Assembly (NCBI RefSeq): GCF_943192935.1 | Contig: NZ_CALPCI010000001.1 | Location: 186,001 to 250,000, forward strand | Reading direction: 5' to 3' | Length of the DNA stretch: 64,000 nucleotides | Source: Limosilactobacillus caecicola | GTDB lineage: Bacteria; Bacillota; Bacilli; Lactobacillales; Lactobacillaceae | Shown here: positions 36,405-44,879 of the stretch, piece after piece | Layout of the letters: each line of letters opens with the position of its first letter | Numbering within the stretch: the first letter of the stretch is position 1 | Translations under genes and position numbers: made by a program | Notes under the pieces: generated by a model | The model's database searches: none | What the model saw: only the letters and a program-made list of their open reading frames with translations | What the model was told of the DNA's origin: nothing

Positions 36405-37064
36405 TTACAATTGTGCTTTAATGGCGTCCAATGAAACTTCGCTCGTATCAGCAAATTTCACATCTGCGTCTTGTAAGCTACTACCAATCCCAATGGATAG
36501 CTCACCGGCACCGTTAATGGATTGAATTCCCGCTTGGGCATCTTCAACCCCGGCCACCTGGTTAGCTGGTAAGTTCATTGTCTTAGCAGCTTCAACATAG
36601 ATTTCTGGATCTGGCTTTCCCTTGGTGAGTTTAGCAGGATCCACAATTCCTTCAAAATAGTCGGTTAATTGCAGATATTGCAAAACTTTCGGTGCGTTTT
36701 TCGAAGCAGAAGCTAAAACCAAATGGTAGCCGTTGGCTTTTAATTCATCCAGAAATGCCTTCATACCAGGCAAAATGTCAGCAGGCGTCAAAGTTTCAAC
36801 CAACTTAATGTAATTGTCATTCTTTTCAGCAGCGAGGGCTTCCTTTTCAGCTTGGGTATAGTCATTTTCGTGACCACCAGCCTTGAGGATTAATTCAAGG
36901 GAGTCCATCCGGCTAACCCCTTTTAAGGCATCAGCCAATTCTGGGGTCCACGTGGTGCCAACTTTATCAGCTAATTGGTGCCACGCTTGGCCGTGGAAAC
37001 GGGCGGTATCAGCGATTACCCCGTCCATGTCAAATGCAAAGCCTTTAATATCAGCAAAATTCAT
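36405..37064 (-). CDS. pgmB: Beta-phosphoglucomutase
   Basis: A HAD-superfamily protein of about 219 residues with the nucleophile motif FDMDGVIADTARFHGQAW (residues about 10-27), a cap domain, LASASKN (motif II) and GVEDAQAGIQ (motif IV). It turns beta-glucose-1-phosphate, made by the adjacent maltose phosphorylase, into glucose-6-phosphate. Three ATGs stand in a row; AGGAGG is 2, 5 and 8 bases from them, so the third (37064) is preferred. Confidence 0.93.
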   Translation of the reverse strand: MNFADIKGFAFDMDGVIADTARFHGQAWHQLADKVGTTWTPELADALKGVSRMDSLELILKAGGHENDYTQAEKEALAAEKNDNYIKLVETLTPADILPGMKAFLDELKANGYHLVLASASKNAPKVLQYLQLTDYFEGIVDPAKLTKGKPDPEIYVEAAKTMNLPANQVAGVEDAQAGIQSINGAGELSIGIGSSLQDADVKFADTSEVSLDAIKAQL

Positions 37065-37082
37065 CATCATTGCCTCCTCGAC

Positions 37083-39335
37083 TTATTTCAATTCCAACTT
37101 CTTGCCATCAAGATCAATGGTGATTGGGTCACCAGATACCAAGTCAATCTTAGTACCGTGCTTATCAACCTTCACCTTCAAAATCCGACCACGGAACATT
37201 TGGCGGAATTGGTATGAATCCCACTTCTTTGGCAAGAATGGTGCGTAATGCAATTCGTTATCACGAACCCGCATACCGGCAAAGCCTTGCACGATGTCTA
37301 ACCAACTCCCCGTCATCGAGGTAATGTGGAGGCCATCAGCAGTGTCGTTGTTGTAGTTGTCTAAGTCTAACCGTGCAGAACGTTCGTATAATTCAACAGC
37401 CTTGTCTTCGTAACCAATATCAGCAGCCAGGATCGAGTAGACTGAAGCGGAGAGACTAGATTCATGAACCGTAAATTGTTCATAGAAGTCGAAGTTCTTC
37501 TTCTTTTCATCTTTCGTAAAGTCATCGATGAAGTCCCAAAGGCCTTGGATAACGTCACCTTGCTTAACGTATGGTGACCGCAAGATCTTGTCCCATGACC
37601 AGTTTTGGTTCAATGGTAATTGGTCAGATGGGATTTCAGAAACTGGCTTGAGGTCCTTATCCAAGAAGCCGTCGTTTTCTGGGAAGATATCCTTTTGCTT
37701 GTCATATGGCAAGTACATGTTGTCAGCAATCCCCTTCCAACGACGCTTTTCGTCTTCAGAAACATTCAGTTTCTTGGCAACCTTGTCGTCAACTTCGTCC
37801 AAGATTTCCAGCGTGTATTGTAACGTCCACCGACAAAGGAGGTTGGTGTACCAGTCGTTATTGACGTTGTTGTCGTATTCATCAGGACCAGTGACACCGT
37901 GAAGCATGTACTTGTTTTGCCGTTGTGAGTAGTGAACCCGGTCAGCCCAGAAGCGAGAAATTTCAGTTAAGACTTCTGCCCCTTCGTTGAGGACGTAAGA
38001 CTTGTCACCAGTGTACTTAGTGTATAGGTAGATGGCATAAGCAATATCACCATTCCGGTGAATTTCTTCAAAAGTAATTTCCCATTCGTTGTGACATTCA
38101 ATCCCGTTGAAGGTTACCATTGGGAACAATGCACCCTTGAGTCCTTGTTCCTTGGCGTTAACAAACGCCCCATCTAATTGCTTGTACCGGTACATCAGCA
38201 GGTTCCGGGCAATTTCTGGGTTAGCAACCCCCAGGTAAACTGGGATACAGTATGCTTCAGTGTCCCAGTATGTCGCACCACCGTATTTTTCGCCAGTGAA
38301 GCCTTTTGGACTGATGTTGAGACGGTAATCGTTACCGTAGTACGTTGAGAAGAGTTGGAAGAGGTTGAAACGAATCCCTTGTTGGGCTCCTTCATCACCG
38401 TCAATTTCGACATCCGACTTGATCCACCGATCGGCCCATTCGTGAACGTGCGGATCTAACAGGTCATCAAAACTCTTCGCATCTAATTTGTCAGTTAATT
38501 CGTCCAGGTGCTTTTCAATGGCATCTTGAGAATCAAAGTCCCGGGAAGTAACTACTACGGAACGCTTTTCAAAGTTAATTTCCTTACCAGCAGCAACCGT
38601 TCCCGCAAAGGTGTTATAAGCGTCCTTGTCGTCAGTGCCATCACCAGTGTGGTCTAAGTCCGTCTTGCTGGTCGTCTTCATGCCAACAATAAATTGTGGA
38701 GTGCCGAAGTCATTCTTCTTCGTCATAGAAGTCAATTCAGCATGTTCGCCATCTGCACTCTTGCCTAAAACATTCCAGAATTGTTCATCGTAGTTAGCAT
38801 CTTCATTGTAAACATCAGCATCAATCATGCTAGTGATTTCAACCTTCGCGTCACCGTTACCGCGGTTTTTGATGTGCAGGCGTTGACCAACTAATTCCTT
38901 TTGGACCGCAGAAACGAATCGTTCGAAGTTAAAGTACATTTCTGTACCACCAATTTCAACCGTGAATTCACGGGTTAAGACCCCACGCTTCATATCAAGG
39001 TCTAACTTAAAATCCTTCGGAGTTTGCTGATTGAGGTCCAGTTGTTCACCGTTGACCTTGATGATTAATTTCATAAAGTTAACAGCGTTGATCATCTTAC
39101 CAAAGTACTTTGGGTAACCGTTCTTCCACCAACCAACACGGGTCTTGTCAGGGAACCAAACCCCACCAAGGTAAACCCCTTGCATGTGGTCACCGGTGTA
39201 ACCTTCTTCAAAGAAGCCCCGCATTCCGAGGTTTTCGTTGGCAAGTGACGTCATTGATTCTTGAAGACGCTTGTCTTCAGGATCCCATTTTTTCGTGGCA
39301 ACGTGCCATGGAGCAATTTCAAATGTTTGTTTCAT
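37083..39335 (-). CDS. malP: Maltose phosphorylase (GH65)
   Basis: 750 residues from the ATG at 39335, which follows GAAAGGA; the frame extends ten codons further without a ribosome site. It is full length for bacterial maltose phosphorylase. The catalytic acid lies in the ECHNEWEITFEEIHRNGD region near residue 417-434. It cleaves maltose with phosphate to beta-glucose-1-phosphate and glucose, saving ATP. The neighbouring pgmB and MFS transporter support maltose over trehalose or kojibiose as substrate. Confidence 0.94.
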   Translation of the reverse strand: MKQTFEIAPWHVATKKWDPEDKRLQESMTSLANENLGMRGFFEEGYTGDHMQGVYLGGVWFPDKTRVGWWKNGYPKYFGKMINAVNFMKLIIKVNGEQLDLNQQTPKDFKLDLDMKRGVLTREFTVEIGGTEMYFNFERFVSAVQKELVGQRLHIKNRGNGDAKVEITSMIDADVYNEDANYDEQFWNVLGKSADGEHAELTSMTKKNDFGTPQFIVGMKTTSKTDLDHTGDGTDDKDAYNTFAGTVAAGKEINFEKRSVVVTSRDFDSQDAIEKHLDELTDKLDAKSFDDLLDPHVHEWADRWIKSDVEIDGDEGAQQGIRFNLFQLFSTYYGNDYRLNISPKGFTGEKYGGATYWDTEAYCIPVYLGVANPEIARNLLMYRYKQLDGAFVNAKEQGLKGALFPMVTFNGIECHNEWEITFEEIHRNGDIAYAIYLYTKYTGDKSYVLNEGAEVLTEISRFWADRVHYSQRQNKYMLHGVTGPDEYDNNVNNDWYTNLLCRWTLQYTLEILDEVDDKVAKKLNVSEDEKRRWKGIADNMYLPYDKQKDIFPENDGFLDKDLKPVSEIPSDQLPLNQNWSWDKILRSPYVKQGDVIQGLWDFIDDFTKDEKKKNFDFYEQFTVHESSLSASVYSILAADIGYEDKAVELYERSARLDLDNYNNDTADGLHITSMTGSWLDIVQGFAGMRVRDNELHYAPFLPKKWDSYQFRQMFRGRILKVKVDKHGTKIDLVSGDPITIDLDGKKLELK

Positions 39336-39407
39336 AGTTAAATCCTTTCTAGTAGGGGTTAGCAAATACTGTAACCCCGTTTCTCAATCTCTACAAATGC
39401 AATCAAA

Positions 39408-40754
39408 TTATTTAACGTAAGTTTCATGAATCGTTCCCACAGAAAGTGCACCAAGAACCATGATAACCCCAGCCAAGAGGAACATGTGGACTTGTGATCC
39501 ACCCAACAATGGGAAGAGGGCAAAACTCAAAAGCGAAGCAACGATTTGTGGCAAACAAATTGAACCGTTGAATAATCCAAGGTAGGTTCCCATGTGCTTA
39601 CCAGACAAGGCGTTCGTCACAATGGTCAGTGGGTAAGTGTTCATTCCGGCCCAGGCAATCCCAACCAGAACGTAGGAACCAATCAAAGTCCATTGGTCAT
39701 GGATAAAGAAGACGGAGATGAATCCAACGGCACCAAGTAGCAAACTACCAGCATAGCCAACCTTGTGGTACTTGTTTGGCACCTTGGCCAAAACGTAAGA
39801 CCAAATAACCGCAGCAATTGACTGAACAGCAGCTAACACCCCGTACCAGTTACCAGCTGCTTGGTAGCCGGCACTAGTTGCGTTTGTAGTGTGCCAAACG
39901 TTTTTAGCAATTGCCCCAGCGGAGTAAGTCCAGAGGTATTGGAAAGCAAACCAGCAGAAGAATTGAACTAAGGTAACAGTCCAGAAGGCCTTTGGCGCAT
40001 GCCGTAAGAGGGTTAACCAATTGCCCCCTTCTTTGTTATCTTCTTCAGAAATTCCGTGATATTTAGCGTAAGTAGCTGGGTCGTATTCGTGAACCCGTAA
40101 AATCGTAAATAAACTAGTAACAACTAATAATGCTGCCCCAACGTAAAAGGCAATGATCACTGAATCTGGAACAACACCCTTTTTAGCGGTGTTGGCAACC
40201 CCAAACCAGGTTAAGAGGAATGGGAAGATGGCTGCTAAGACCGCCCCGGTGTTCGATAAGAAACTTTGAATCCCATAGGCGTAACTCTTTTGGTCATCAT
40301 TAACCATATCACCAACCATCATCTTAAATGGCTGCATCGCGACGTTTGAGGACAAGTCCAAAAAGGCAACGGTGATCGCGCCGAACCAAAGGGCCGCTAA
40401 TGAACCATAGCCGAAGCCAAAGCTTCCTGAATTAGGTAATAATAGCATCACGATAACGGCCACAAGCGTTCCTAACAGCAGGTATGGCAAACGCCGACCA
40501 CCAAGCTTTGGTGCCCAGGTCCGGTCTGAGTAATAACCAATGATTGGTTGCACAATCAAGCCGGCTAACGGTGGCAAAATAAAGAACCATCCTAAATTAT
40601 TAGGATCCGCACCAATGGTTTGGAAGATCCGACTCATTTGGGAACTCTGCAAAGTAAATGCGGTTTGTACACCAAGAAAGCCAAAGTTAATCATCCAAAT
40701 CGTGCTGCTGGAAAGTTTTGGTAATCCAGCCGCTTGAGAATTTTCCTGACTCAT
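39408..40754 (-). CDS. MFS sugar transporter of the maltose operon
   Basis: 448 residues and 12 helices from the ATG at 40754 (AAGGAG 8 bases upstream). The N-terminal helices hold QSSQMSRIFQTIG and the loop IIGYYSDRTW, typical of the SLC45/GPH-like sugar:H+ symporters of lactobacilli. It most likely imports maltose for malP. It is a paralogue of the transporter at 58.9-60.3 kb, sharing the SSQMSRIFQ and FGFGYGSLAA stretches. Confidence 0.86.
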   Translation of the reverse strand: MSQENSQAAGLPKLSSSTIWMINFGFLGVQTAFTLQSSQMSRIFQTIGADPNNLGWFFILPPLAGLIVQPIIGYYSDRTWAPKLGGRRLPYLLLGTLVAVIVMLLLPNSGSFGFGYGSLAALWFGAITVAFLDLSSNVAMQPFKMMVGDMVNDDQKSYAYGIQSFLSNTGAVLAAIFPFLLTWFGVANTAKKGVVPDSVIIAFYVGAALLVVTSLFTILRVHEYDPATYAKYHGISEEDNKEGGNWLTLLRHAPKAFWTVTLVQFFCWFAFQYLWTYSAGAIAKNVWHTTNATSAGYQAAGNWYGVLAAVQSIAAVIWSYVLAKVPNKYHKVGYAGSLLLGAVGFISVFFIHDQWTLIGSYVLVGIAWAGMNTYPLTIVTNALSGKHMGTYLGLFNGSICLPQIVASLLSFALFPLLGGSQVHMFLLAGVIMVLGALSVGTIHETYVK

Positions 40755-40784
40755 AACAAACACTCCTTCAAAAACAACTCGCTT

Positions 40785-40850
40785 GTGAAAGCGCTTTTAC
40801 ATTACAGCTAATAATATACCAAACACCAAAAATTTATGCAACCGTTTGCA
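40785..40850 (-). promoter_or_regulatory. Maltose operon promoter with two LacI/CcpA-type operators
   Basis: On the minus strand TTGCAT (40836-40841) and TATATT (40813-40818) have a 17-base spacer. TGCAACCGTTTGCA (40837-40850) overlaps the -35. The near-palindrome GTGAAAGCGCTTTTAC (40785-40800) lies downstream of the -10. The first resembles MalR operators, the second a cre site or a second MalR site. Confidence 0.65.
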
Positions 40851-40875
40851 CAACTTTTTTGCTAATTTTTTTAAC

Positions 40876-40889
40876 TAGTTTGCAAACTA
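40876..40889. promoter_or_regulatory. Perfect palindrome upstream of the maltose operon
   Basis: TAGTTTGCAAACTA is a 14-base perfect palindrome about 35 bases upstream of the -35. It could be a distal operator allowing looping; it lies next to the terminator tail of the LacI-family gene. Confidence 0.4.
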
Positions 40890-40894
40890 AAAAA

Positions 40895-40930
40895 GCGTGA
40901 CTGCTTATTCATAATGGCTAAACGTCACGC
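40895..40930 (-). terminator. Terminator of the LacI-family regulator gene
   Basis: GCGTGAC and GTCACGC enclose a 22-base loop, followed on the minus strand by TTTTTT. Confidence 0.75.
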
Positions 40931-40941
40931 CTGCTAATCAA

Positions 40942-41877
40942 CTAATTAACTTGGTATGGGACATAAACATGGTTCTGGGAGAGATCAAACAGCAATTCCG
41001 CAGCCTTGGTACCCAATTTTTGCGGTTGTAAATCAATCACGTTTTGGTCGTTAAAGACCAACTTGATCCATTGACTGTTATTAAAACAGACAATTGGCAT
41101 CTTGTGTTCGCGTAACTGGCGTGCCGCTGCGAGGTATAAAACATCATCCGCAAATAGTAGACCGTCGACTTCCGGATGCTGATCCAACCATTTTAACAAC
41201 GGATTGTCGACGCCAACTTTGGCGACCAACGGTTCCAGCTGGTGGTTTGCCATTGCTTCTTCGTACCCCTGCCGACGATCAATTTCAAAGGACCGGTCGG
41301 CACTCGATTGGATAAAGGCAGGGTGGTGCGGGTGGTGAATCCGAATCAATTGGTTGGTAGCTGCCTGGCCCACACCCACGTTATCGTTATCGACAAAGCG
41401 ATCCCCCTCATCGTAAGGGTGACCCACAATTACATATGAACGGTCGTGTTCCCGTAAATATTTCACGACTGGATCAGCTGGTTGCGAATACAGTAAGACA
41501 AACTTTTGTACCTTGGCCTGTTCGGCCATTGCGGCCACCTGATTTACCAAGTCTTGCTCACTGGTCCCCATCGCCACCATCATTTCGTAGTCGTGCTGAC
41601 GGATTGCTTTACCAATTCCCCACATAATTTCAATGTGAAAGGGATTTGCCGGAGCATTATTCCCTGCTTCCGGAATTGGGAACACCACCCCAATAATATT
41701 AGATTCCCCCAAGCTTAAATTCTTTGCTGAATAATCTGGCCGATAACCCAACTGCTTTGCAATTGCCTTGATATTATCGCGGGTTTCCTTACTAATGCGC
41801 GGATTGTCATTCAATGCACGCGAGGCCGTCGATGTTGAGACTCCCGCTTTCTCCGCAATTGTCCTAATTGTAACCAC
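40942..41877 (-). CDS. LacI/GalR-family regulator of the maltose operon
   Basis: 311 residues from a GTG at 41877 that has GGGAGG 7 bases upstream. The longest frame runs to 42042, but its first 55 codons are not regulator-like and overlap the neighbouring gene. The N-terminal helix-turn-helix reads VTIRTIAEKAGVSTSTASRA and the hinge is NLSLGESN; a periplasmic-binding-protein-like domain follows. Located directly upstream of the transporter-malP-pgmB operon in the same direction, it is the likely MalR repressor. Confidence 0.87.
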   Translation of the reverse strand: MVTIRTIAEKAGVSTSTASRALNDNPRISKETRDNIKAIAKQLGYRPDYSAKNLSLGESNIIGVVFPIPEAGNNAPANPFHIEIMWGIGKAIRQHDYEMMVAMGTSEQDLVNQVAAMAEQAKVQKFVLLYSQPADPVVKYLREHDRSYVIVGHPYDEGDRFVDNDNVGVGQAATNQLIRIHHPHHPAFIQSSADRSFEIDRRQGYEEAMANHQLEPLVAKVGVDNPLLKWLDQHPEVDGLLFADDVLYLAAARQLREHKMPIVCFNNSQWIKLVFNDQNVIDLQPQKLGTKAAELLFDLSQNHVYVPYQVN

Positions 41878-41910
41878 TAATTTTCCTCCCAAGCTATTGC
41901 CAAAAATGAA

Positions 41911-41933
41911 GGGTTGCAACATTCTCGCAACCC
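41911..41933 (-). terminator. Terminator after the 288-aa membrane protein gene
   Basis: GGGTTGC and GCAACCC enclose nine bases, followed on the minus strand by TTCATTTTTG. Confidence 0.6.
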
Positions 41934-41953
41934 CGCTTTCTTGTATCCATAGA

Positions 41954-42820
41954 TTAAATTTCTGACCGCCGACGCCGCCGAGTTGATTCTTCTCTGTCTC
42001 GGGTCTTATAGGCAACGTGGGCGACCAGTCCAAAGTCACCATCCGTTAAAATTGTCGTCCCCCGTCGTCCGGGAATCTTGTGCGGACCACCGGTAACGTA
42101 AACATTTGCTAAATAGAGCCGGTACCTGGCATGGGCAGCATGAACATCTGTCAAGCCAACCTTTGTAATGTGACCAACCCGGACCCGTTCCATCTGGTTC
42201 AAACCAGCGTAAATTTCCAAACGGTGGCCTAATTCATCGTGCACCAAATCAAAGTATGGTGGGGTTTGATTTTTATTCAGCGCGTTCACTGGTTCGTGAG
42301 TTTGGTTATATTCATCAATAATCTGGGTGGAATCCTTGCCATCATAATCAGCCACAAAGATTCCCTGTTCCACTAACTGGTCCACTAGGTGCCGTAAGTT
42401 TTGCTGTTCCTCGCCACTAATGCTGACTTCAGCGGCGATCAAGTTGCTATCGGTAAAGTAACCATTGGCCTGGTTATTAATCACGGCCGCCGCCTGTTCC
42501 GACCGCGTCTGCGCCCGGTTTTCATTGCTTTGGTCATAACCCGTAATTTTAACTAACCACGGTGACAGAACGTCCAAGCGTGAAGTTCGTTCCAAAAAAT
42601 AGTACACAGCATTTAAATAGACATAGTAAGTGATGAGAATAACAGCTAAACAGTACAAAAACCCCCGCAGCCAAACGTGGTTGGCTAGCAGTCGGTAAGT
42701 GACATAAATCAAGTAGAAATCACCGAGCAGGGCGACAACCGTGTAAATTTTATTTTTTAACTTGGTGTTGATATTAAAGTAACCTAACGAGTGGTTAATC
42801 ATATCAAGAAAACTAAACAT
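41954..42820 (-). CDS. Lactobacillar membrane protein of unknown function
   Basis: A 288-residue protein with three to four N-terminal helices (to about residue 75) and a soluble C-terminal domain that ends in an Arg-rich tail (TRRRRR). I believe it belongs to a Lactobacillaceae family of unknown function (possibly DUF6681), but this is from memory and not certain. It starts 14 bases after the Ser/Thr-rich protein gene. Confidence 0.65.
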   Translation of the reverse strand: MFSFLDMINHSLGYFNINTKLKNKIYTVVALLGDFYLIYVTYRLLANHVWLRGFLYCLAVILITYYVYLNAVYYFLERTSRLDVLSPWLVKITGYDQSNENRAQTRSEQAAAVINNQANGYFTDSNLIAAEVSISGEEQQNLRHLVDQLVEQGIFVADYDGKDSTQIIDEYNQTHEPVNALNKNQTPPYFDLVHDELGHRLEIYAGLNQMERVRVGHITKVGLTDVHAAHARYRLYLANVYVTGGPHKIPGRRGTTILTDGDFGLVAHVAYKTRDREESTRRRRRSEI

Positions 42821-42834
42821 GGGTCACCCTCCTC

Positions 42835-43266
42835 TTAATTCGTGCTATCAGTGGTCGTAGTACTATTCGTGGTGTTTCCACTGTTAGTGGTTGTTCCACC
42901 GTTACTAGTATTACTATCCGTACCGTTATCTGAATTGGATCGTTGGGTCGTCGTTTGCCCAGTCGTAGTCGTATTGCCGTCATCTGTGCGGTCCGTCCCA
43001 GATTGACTTTGTCGCGTTGTCGATGAGGAGGATGAGGAGGATGAGGAGGATGAAGTTCGGTCATCCCGATCACGATCATCACTACTTTCATGACTACTAT
43101 TATCCCGCTGCTGATCAGATGAGGTCCGGCTACTACTTTGTGTGCTGGTCACTTTTGCCCCTTCGTTAGTATGGGTGGTCTTGTTAACAACCACGTTCGT
43201 TGCACCTAATGCTAAAACTAAGGACACTAGTGCAAATGGGGTAACAAATGGTGGTGTTTTTAACAT
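42835..43266 (-). CDS. Low-complexity Ser/Thr/Asn/Asp-rich exported protein
   Basis: 143 residues from the ATG at 43266 (GGAG 8 bases upstream). An N-terminal helix (FVTPFALVSLVLALGA, residues 6-21) would act as signal peptide or anchor. The rest is disordered, with Ser and Thr runs including 11 Ser in a row encoded by a 9-base tandem repeat. There is no LPXTG motif. It may be a glycosylated surface or tethering protein; function unknown. Confidence 0.7.
   Translation of the reverse strand: MLKTPPFVTPFALVSLVLALGATNVVVNKTTHTNEGAKVTSTQSSSRTSSDQQRDNSSHESSDDRDRDDRTSSSSSSSSSSSTTRQSQSGTDRTDDGNTTTTGQTTTQRSNSDNGTDSNTSNGGTTTNSGNTTNSTTTTDSTN
43022..43053. repeat. 9-base tandem repeat (GATGAGGAG, 3.6 copies)
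   Basis: Perfect tandem copies encode part of a poly-Ser tract on the minus strand. A change of copy number keeps the frame, so length variation between strains is expected. Confidence 0.85.
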
Positions 43267-43329
43267 ATTCAACGCTCCTTTAATACCCAATTATAATCAA
43301 ATTTACCGATCGTAAAAGTTAAGGATCTC

Positions 43330-43773
43330 CTAAGATTTGGCGGCCATTTTTCGCTGACATTGGGCACAGTATCCATAGAGTTCAAAACTATGACCAGTAA
43401 TTTTTGCTCCCGGCAATTGTTGCTGATATTCAGCGTAATCAAAATGGGGCATCGTAATCTCTTGCACGCGGCCACAATTTTGACAAATAAAGTGGTGATG
43501 ATGGTGTTGGTCACACTCTAATTTAACCATCAAGCCATTTTCTCCTGGACGCATTTCCACTAATTTGAGGTCCTTAAATTCCTTGAGATTTCGGTAGATA
43601 GTGTTATGGCTCATTTTCGGATATTGTTGACGCATTTGGTGGTCAATTTCCGTAATATCTAAATAACGGTCCAAGGATGAATTTAAAATATGCAAAAGGG
43701 ACTGCCGCTGTTTAGTCCAACGCAGACCGGCCGCCTTCAATAATCGCTTTGCTCGTAAGTCAATGTCATCCAT
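43330..43773 (-). CDS. Fur-family metalloregulator
   Basis: A 147-residue protein with an N-terminal winged helix (NTIYRNLKEFKDLKLVE near 55-71) and a C-terminal metal-binding part: CDQHHHHHFIC, CQNC and CAQC, giving the two CxxC structural zinc motifs. The His-rich sensory site fits PerR, Fur or Zur, which I cannot tell apart. GAGGT precedes the ATG. It is the third gene of a minus-strand row after the Nudix and guanylate-kinase-like genes, 19 bases downstream. Confidence 0.86.
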   Translation of the reverse strand: MDDIDLRAKRLLKAAGLRWTKQRQSLLHILNSSLDRYLDITEIDHQMRQQYPKMSHNTIYRNLKEFKDLKLVEMRPGENGLMVKLECDQHHHHHFICQNCGRVQEITMPHFDYAEYQQQLPGAKITGHSFELYGYCAQCQRKMAAKS

Positions 43774-43792
43774 CGCTATTTACCTCACTAAA

Positions 43793-44344
43793 CTAACGTT
43801 TAAAAATCTGGTCGAGGTGGGCAATCGTCTCCTGCCATTTATCATTCACAATTACGTGCGCCTTCCCTTTTAATTCCCGGGGAAGGGCTAAATCACGCTC
43901 GTACTCATCGCTATTTAGCCGCGATTTAATTGCCGTTTGGCAGTCACCACGCTCCTTCAACCGCTGGGCCAATTTTTGAAAGTGGGACACCGTTAAAAAA
44001 ATCACTTCAGCACGGTCGCCCAGCTTTTCTTTATAGGTAATAGCCCCCTTGGTATCCAGAACAATCACGTCATCTTGGTGATTCTGCCACCCCTTTTGCA
44101 GTCCCTCTAATGAGGATCCATACAGGTGGTGGTCATACTCCACCTTCTCTAAAAGATGGAGCTTCTTCATCGTCGCCGGTTGCTCAAAATAATAATCAAC
44201 TCCGTTTTGTTCATCACTGCGCGGTGGCCTGGTTGTATGGGTGATCACTTTACATAAATGATATTTCTGTTGTAAGTAACGAGCCACCGTTGTCTTCCCA
44301 GACCCGGTCGCTCCGGTGATTACAAATACCTTTCCTGTTTTCAT
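43793..44344 (-). CDS. Guanylate kinase-like P-loop protein
   Basis: 183 residues with a Walker A loop GATGSGKTT (residues 10-18) and the GMP-binding pattern THTTRPPRSDEQNGVDYYF (about 36-54) of guanylate kinases. The essential housekeeping Gmk is usually longer (about 205 residues) and located near other genes, so this is probably a second, divergent copy. The start ATG overlaps the stop of the Nudix gene (TAATG). Confidence 0.78.
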   Translation of the reverse strand: MKTGKVFVITGATGSGKTTVARYLQQKYHLCKVITHTTRPPRSDEQNGVDYYFEQPATMKKLHLLEKVEYDHHLYGSSLEGLQKGWQNHQDDVIVLDTKGAITYKEKLGDRAEVIFLTVSHFQKLAQRLKERGDCQTAIKSRLNSDEYERDLALPRELKGKAHVIVNDKWQETIAHLDQIFKR

Positions 44345-44766
44345 TAGTCAACCTGATTTACTAAGTGGGCGTGCGCTTTATCCAACAATTCCTTTAAATT
44401 GTTGTAGGTGAGCCGTTGACGAGCCTGATCATAATTAAACCAGCCCGCATTTTTGATTTCCGCGGCTTGTAAATGGAGGTCGTGAGTGTCTGGTAACTGC
44501 GCTGTATATAGCGTCATCTGTTTATGATTACCATTAGGAAGGTCATATTCGGTGTAAACATTAAAACTGGTATCAATGGGCAGATCCAATGACGTTTCTT
44601 CCTTAATTTCACGATGGGCGGTTTCGGCTAATGATTCTTCCCCCTCAACATGGCCTTTGGGGAAGCCCCAAAAGTTCCCTTGATTGGTGCTTTCCAATAA
44701 TAGGTACTGAAGCTCATTGTTTTTAATTCGATAAACAACCGCACCCGCAGTAACTTCAATTGCCAT
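44344..44766 (-). CDS. Nudix hydrolase (bis-nucleoside-tetraphosphatase-like)
   Basis: 140 residues from the ATG at 44766 (AAAGGAG 8 bases upstream); a longer frame to 44787 has no ribosome site. The Nudix box (GHVEGEESLAETAHREIKEE, residues about 38-57) is complete. GFPKGHVE and the size fit Ap4A hydrolase-type housecleaning enzymes. Substrate inferred. Confidence 0.87.
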   Translation of the reverse strand: MAIEVTAGAVVYRIKNNELQYLLLESTNQGNFWGFPKGHVEGEESLAETAHREIKEETSLDLPIDTSFNVYTEYDLPNGNHKQMTLYTAQLPDTHDLHLQAAEIKNAGWFNYDQARQRLTYNNLKELLDKAHAHLVNQVD

Positions 44767-44879
44767 TTCGAACACTCCTTTAATCAATTTTTAATTGACT
44801 TTTAATATTAATGGAACTTATTATAGATCTAATGTAGAAATTATATTATAGAACATTATAGCAAAGGTGGTTAGTGATT

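Noticed and set aside
41878-42042. N-terminal extension of the maltose-operon LacI regulator
   Set aside because: The extension has no similarity to LacI proteins and overlaps the next gene and its terminator; a GTG with GGGAGG marks the usual family start.
43022-43053. Tandem repeat considered as a CRISPR or iteron array
   Set aside because: The unit is 9 bases with no spacers and lies inside a coding region for poly-Ser.
42813-43091. 92-codon frame in another phase of the Ser/Thr-rich gene
   Set aside because: Low-complexity sequence keeps several frames open; the translation is Pro/His/Arg-rich without domain, and the alternative frame has a signal segment and ribosome site.
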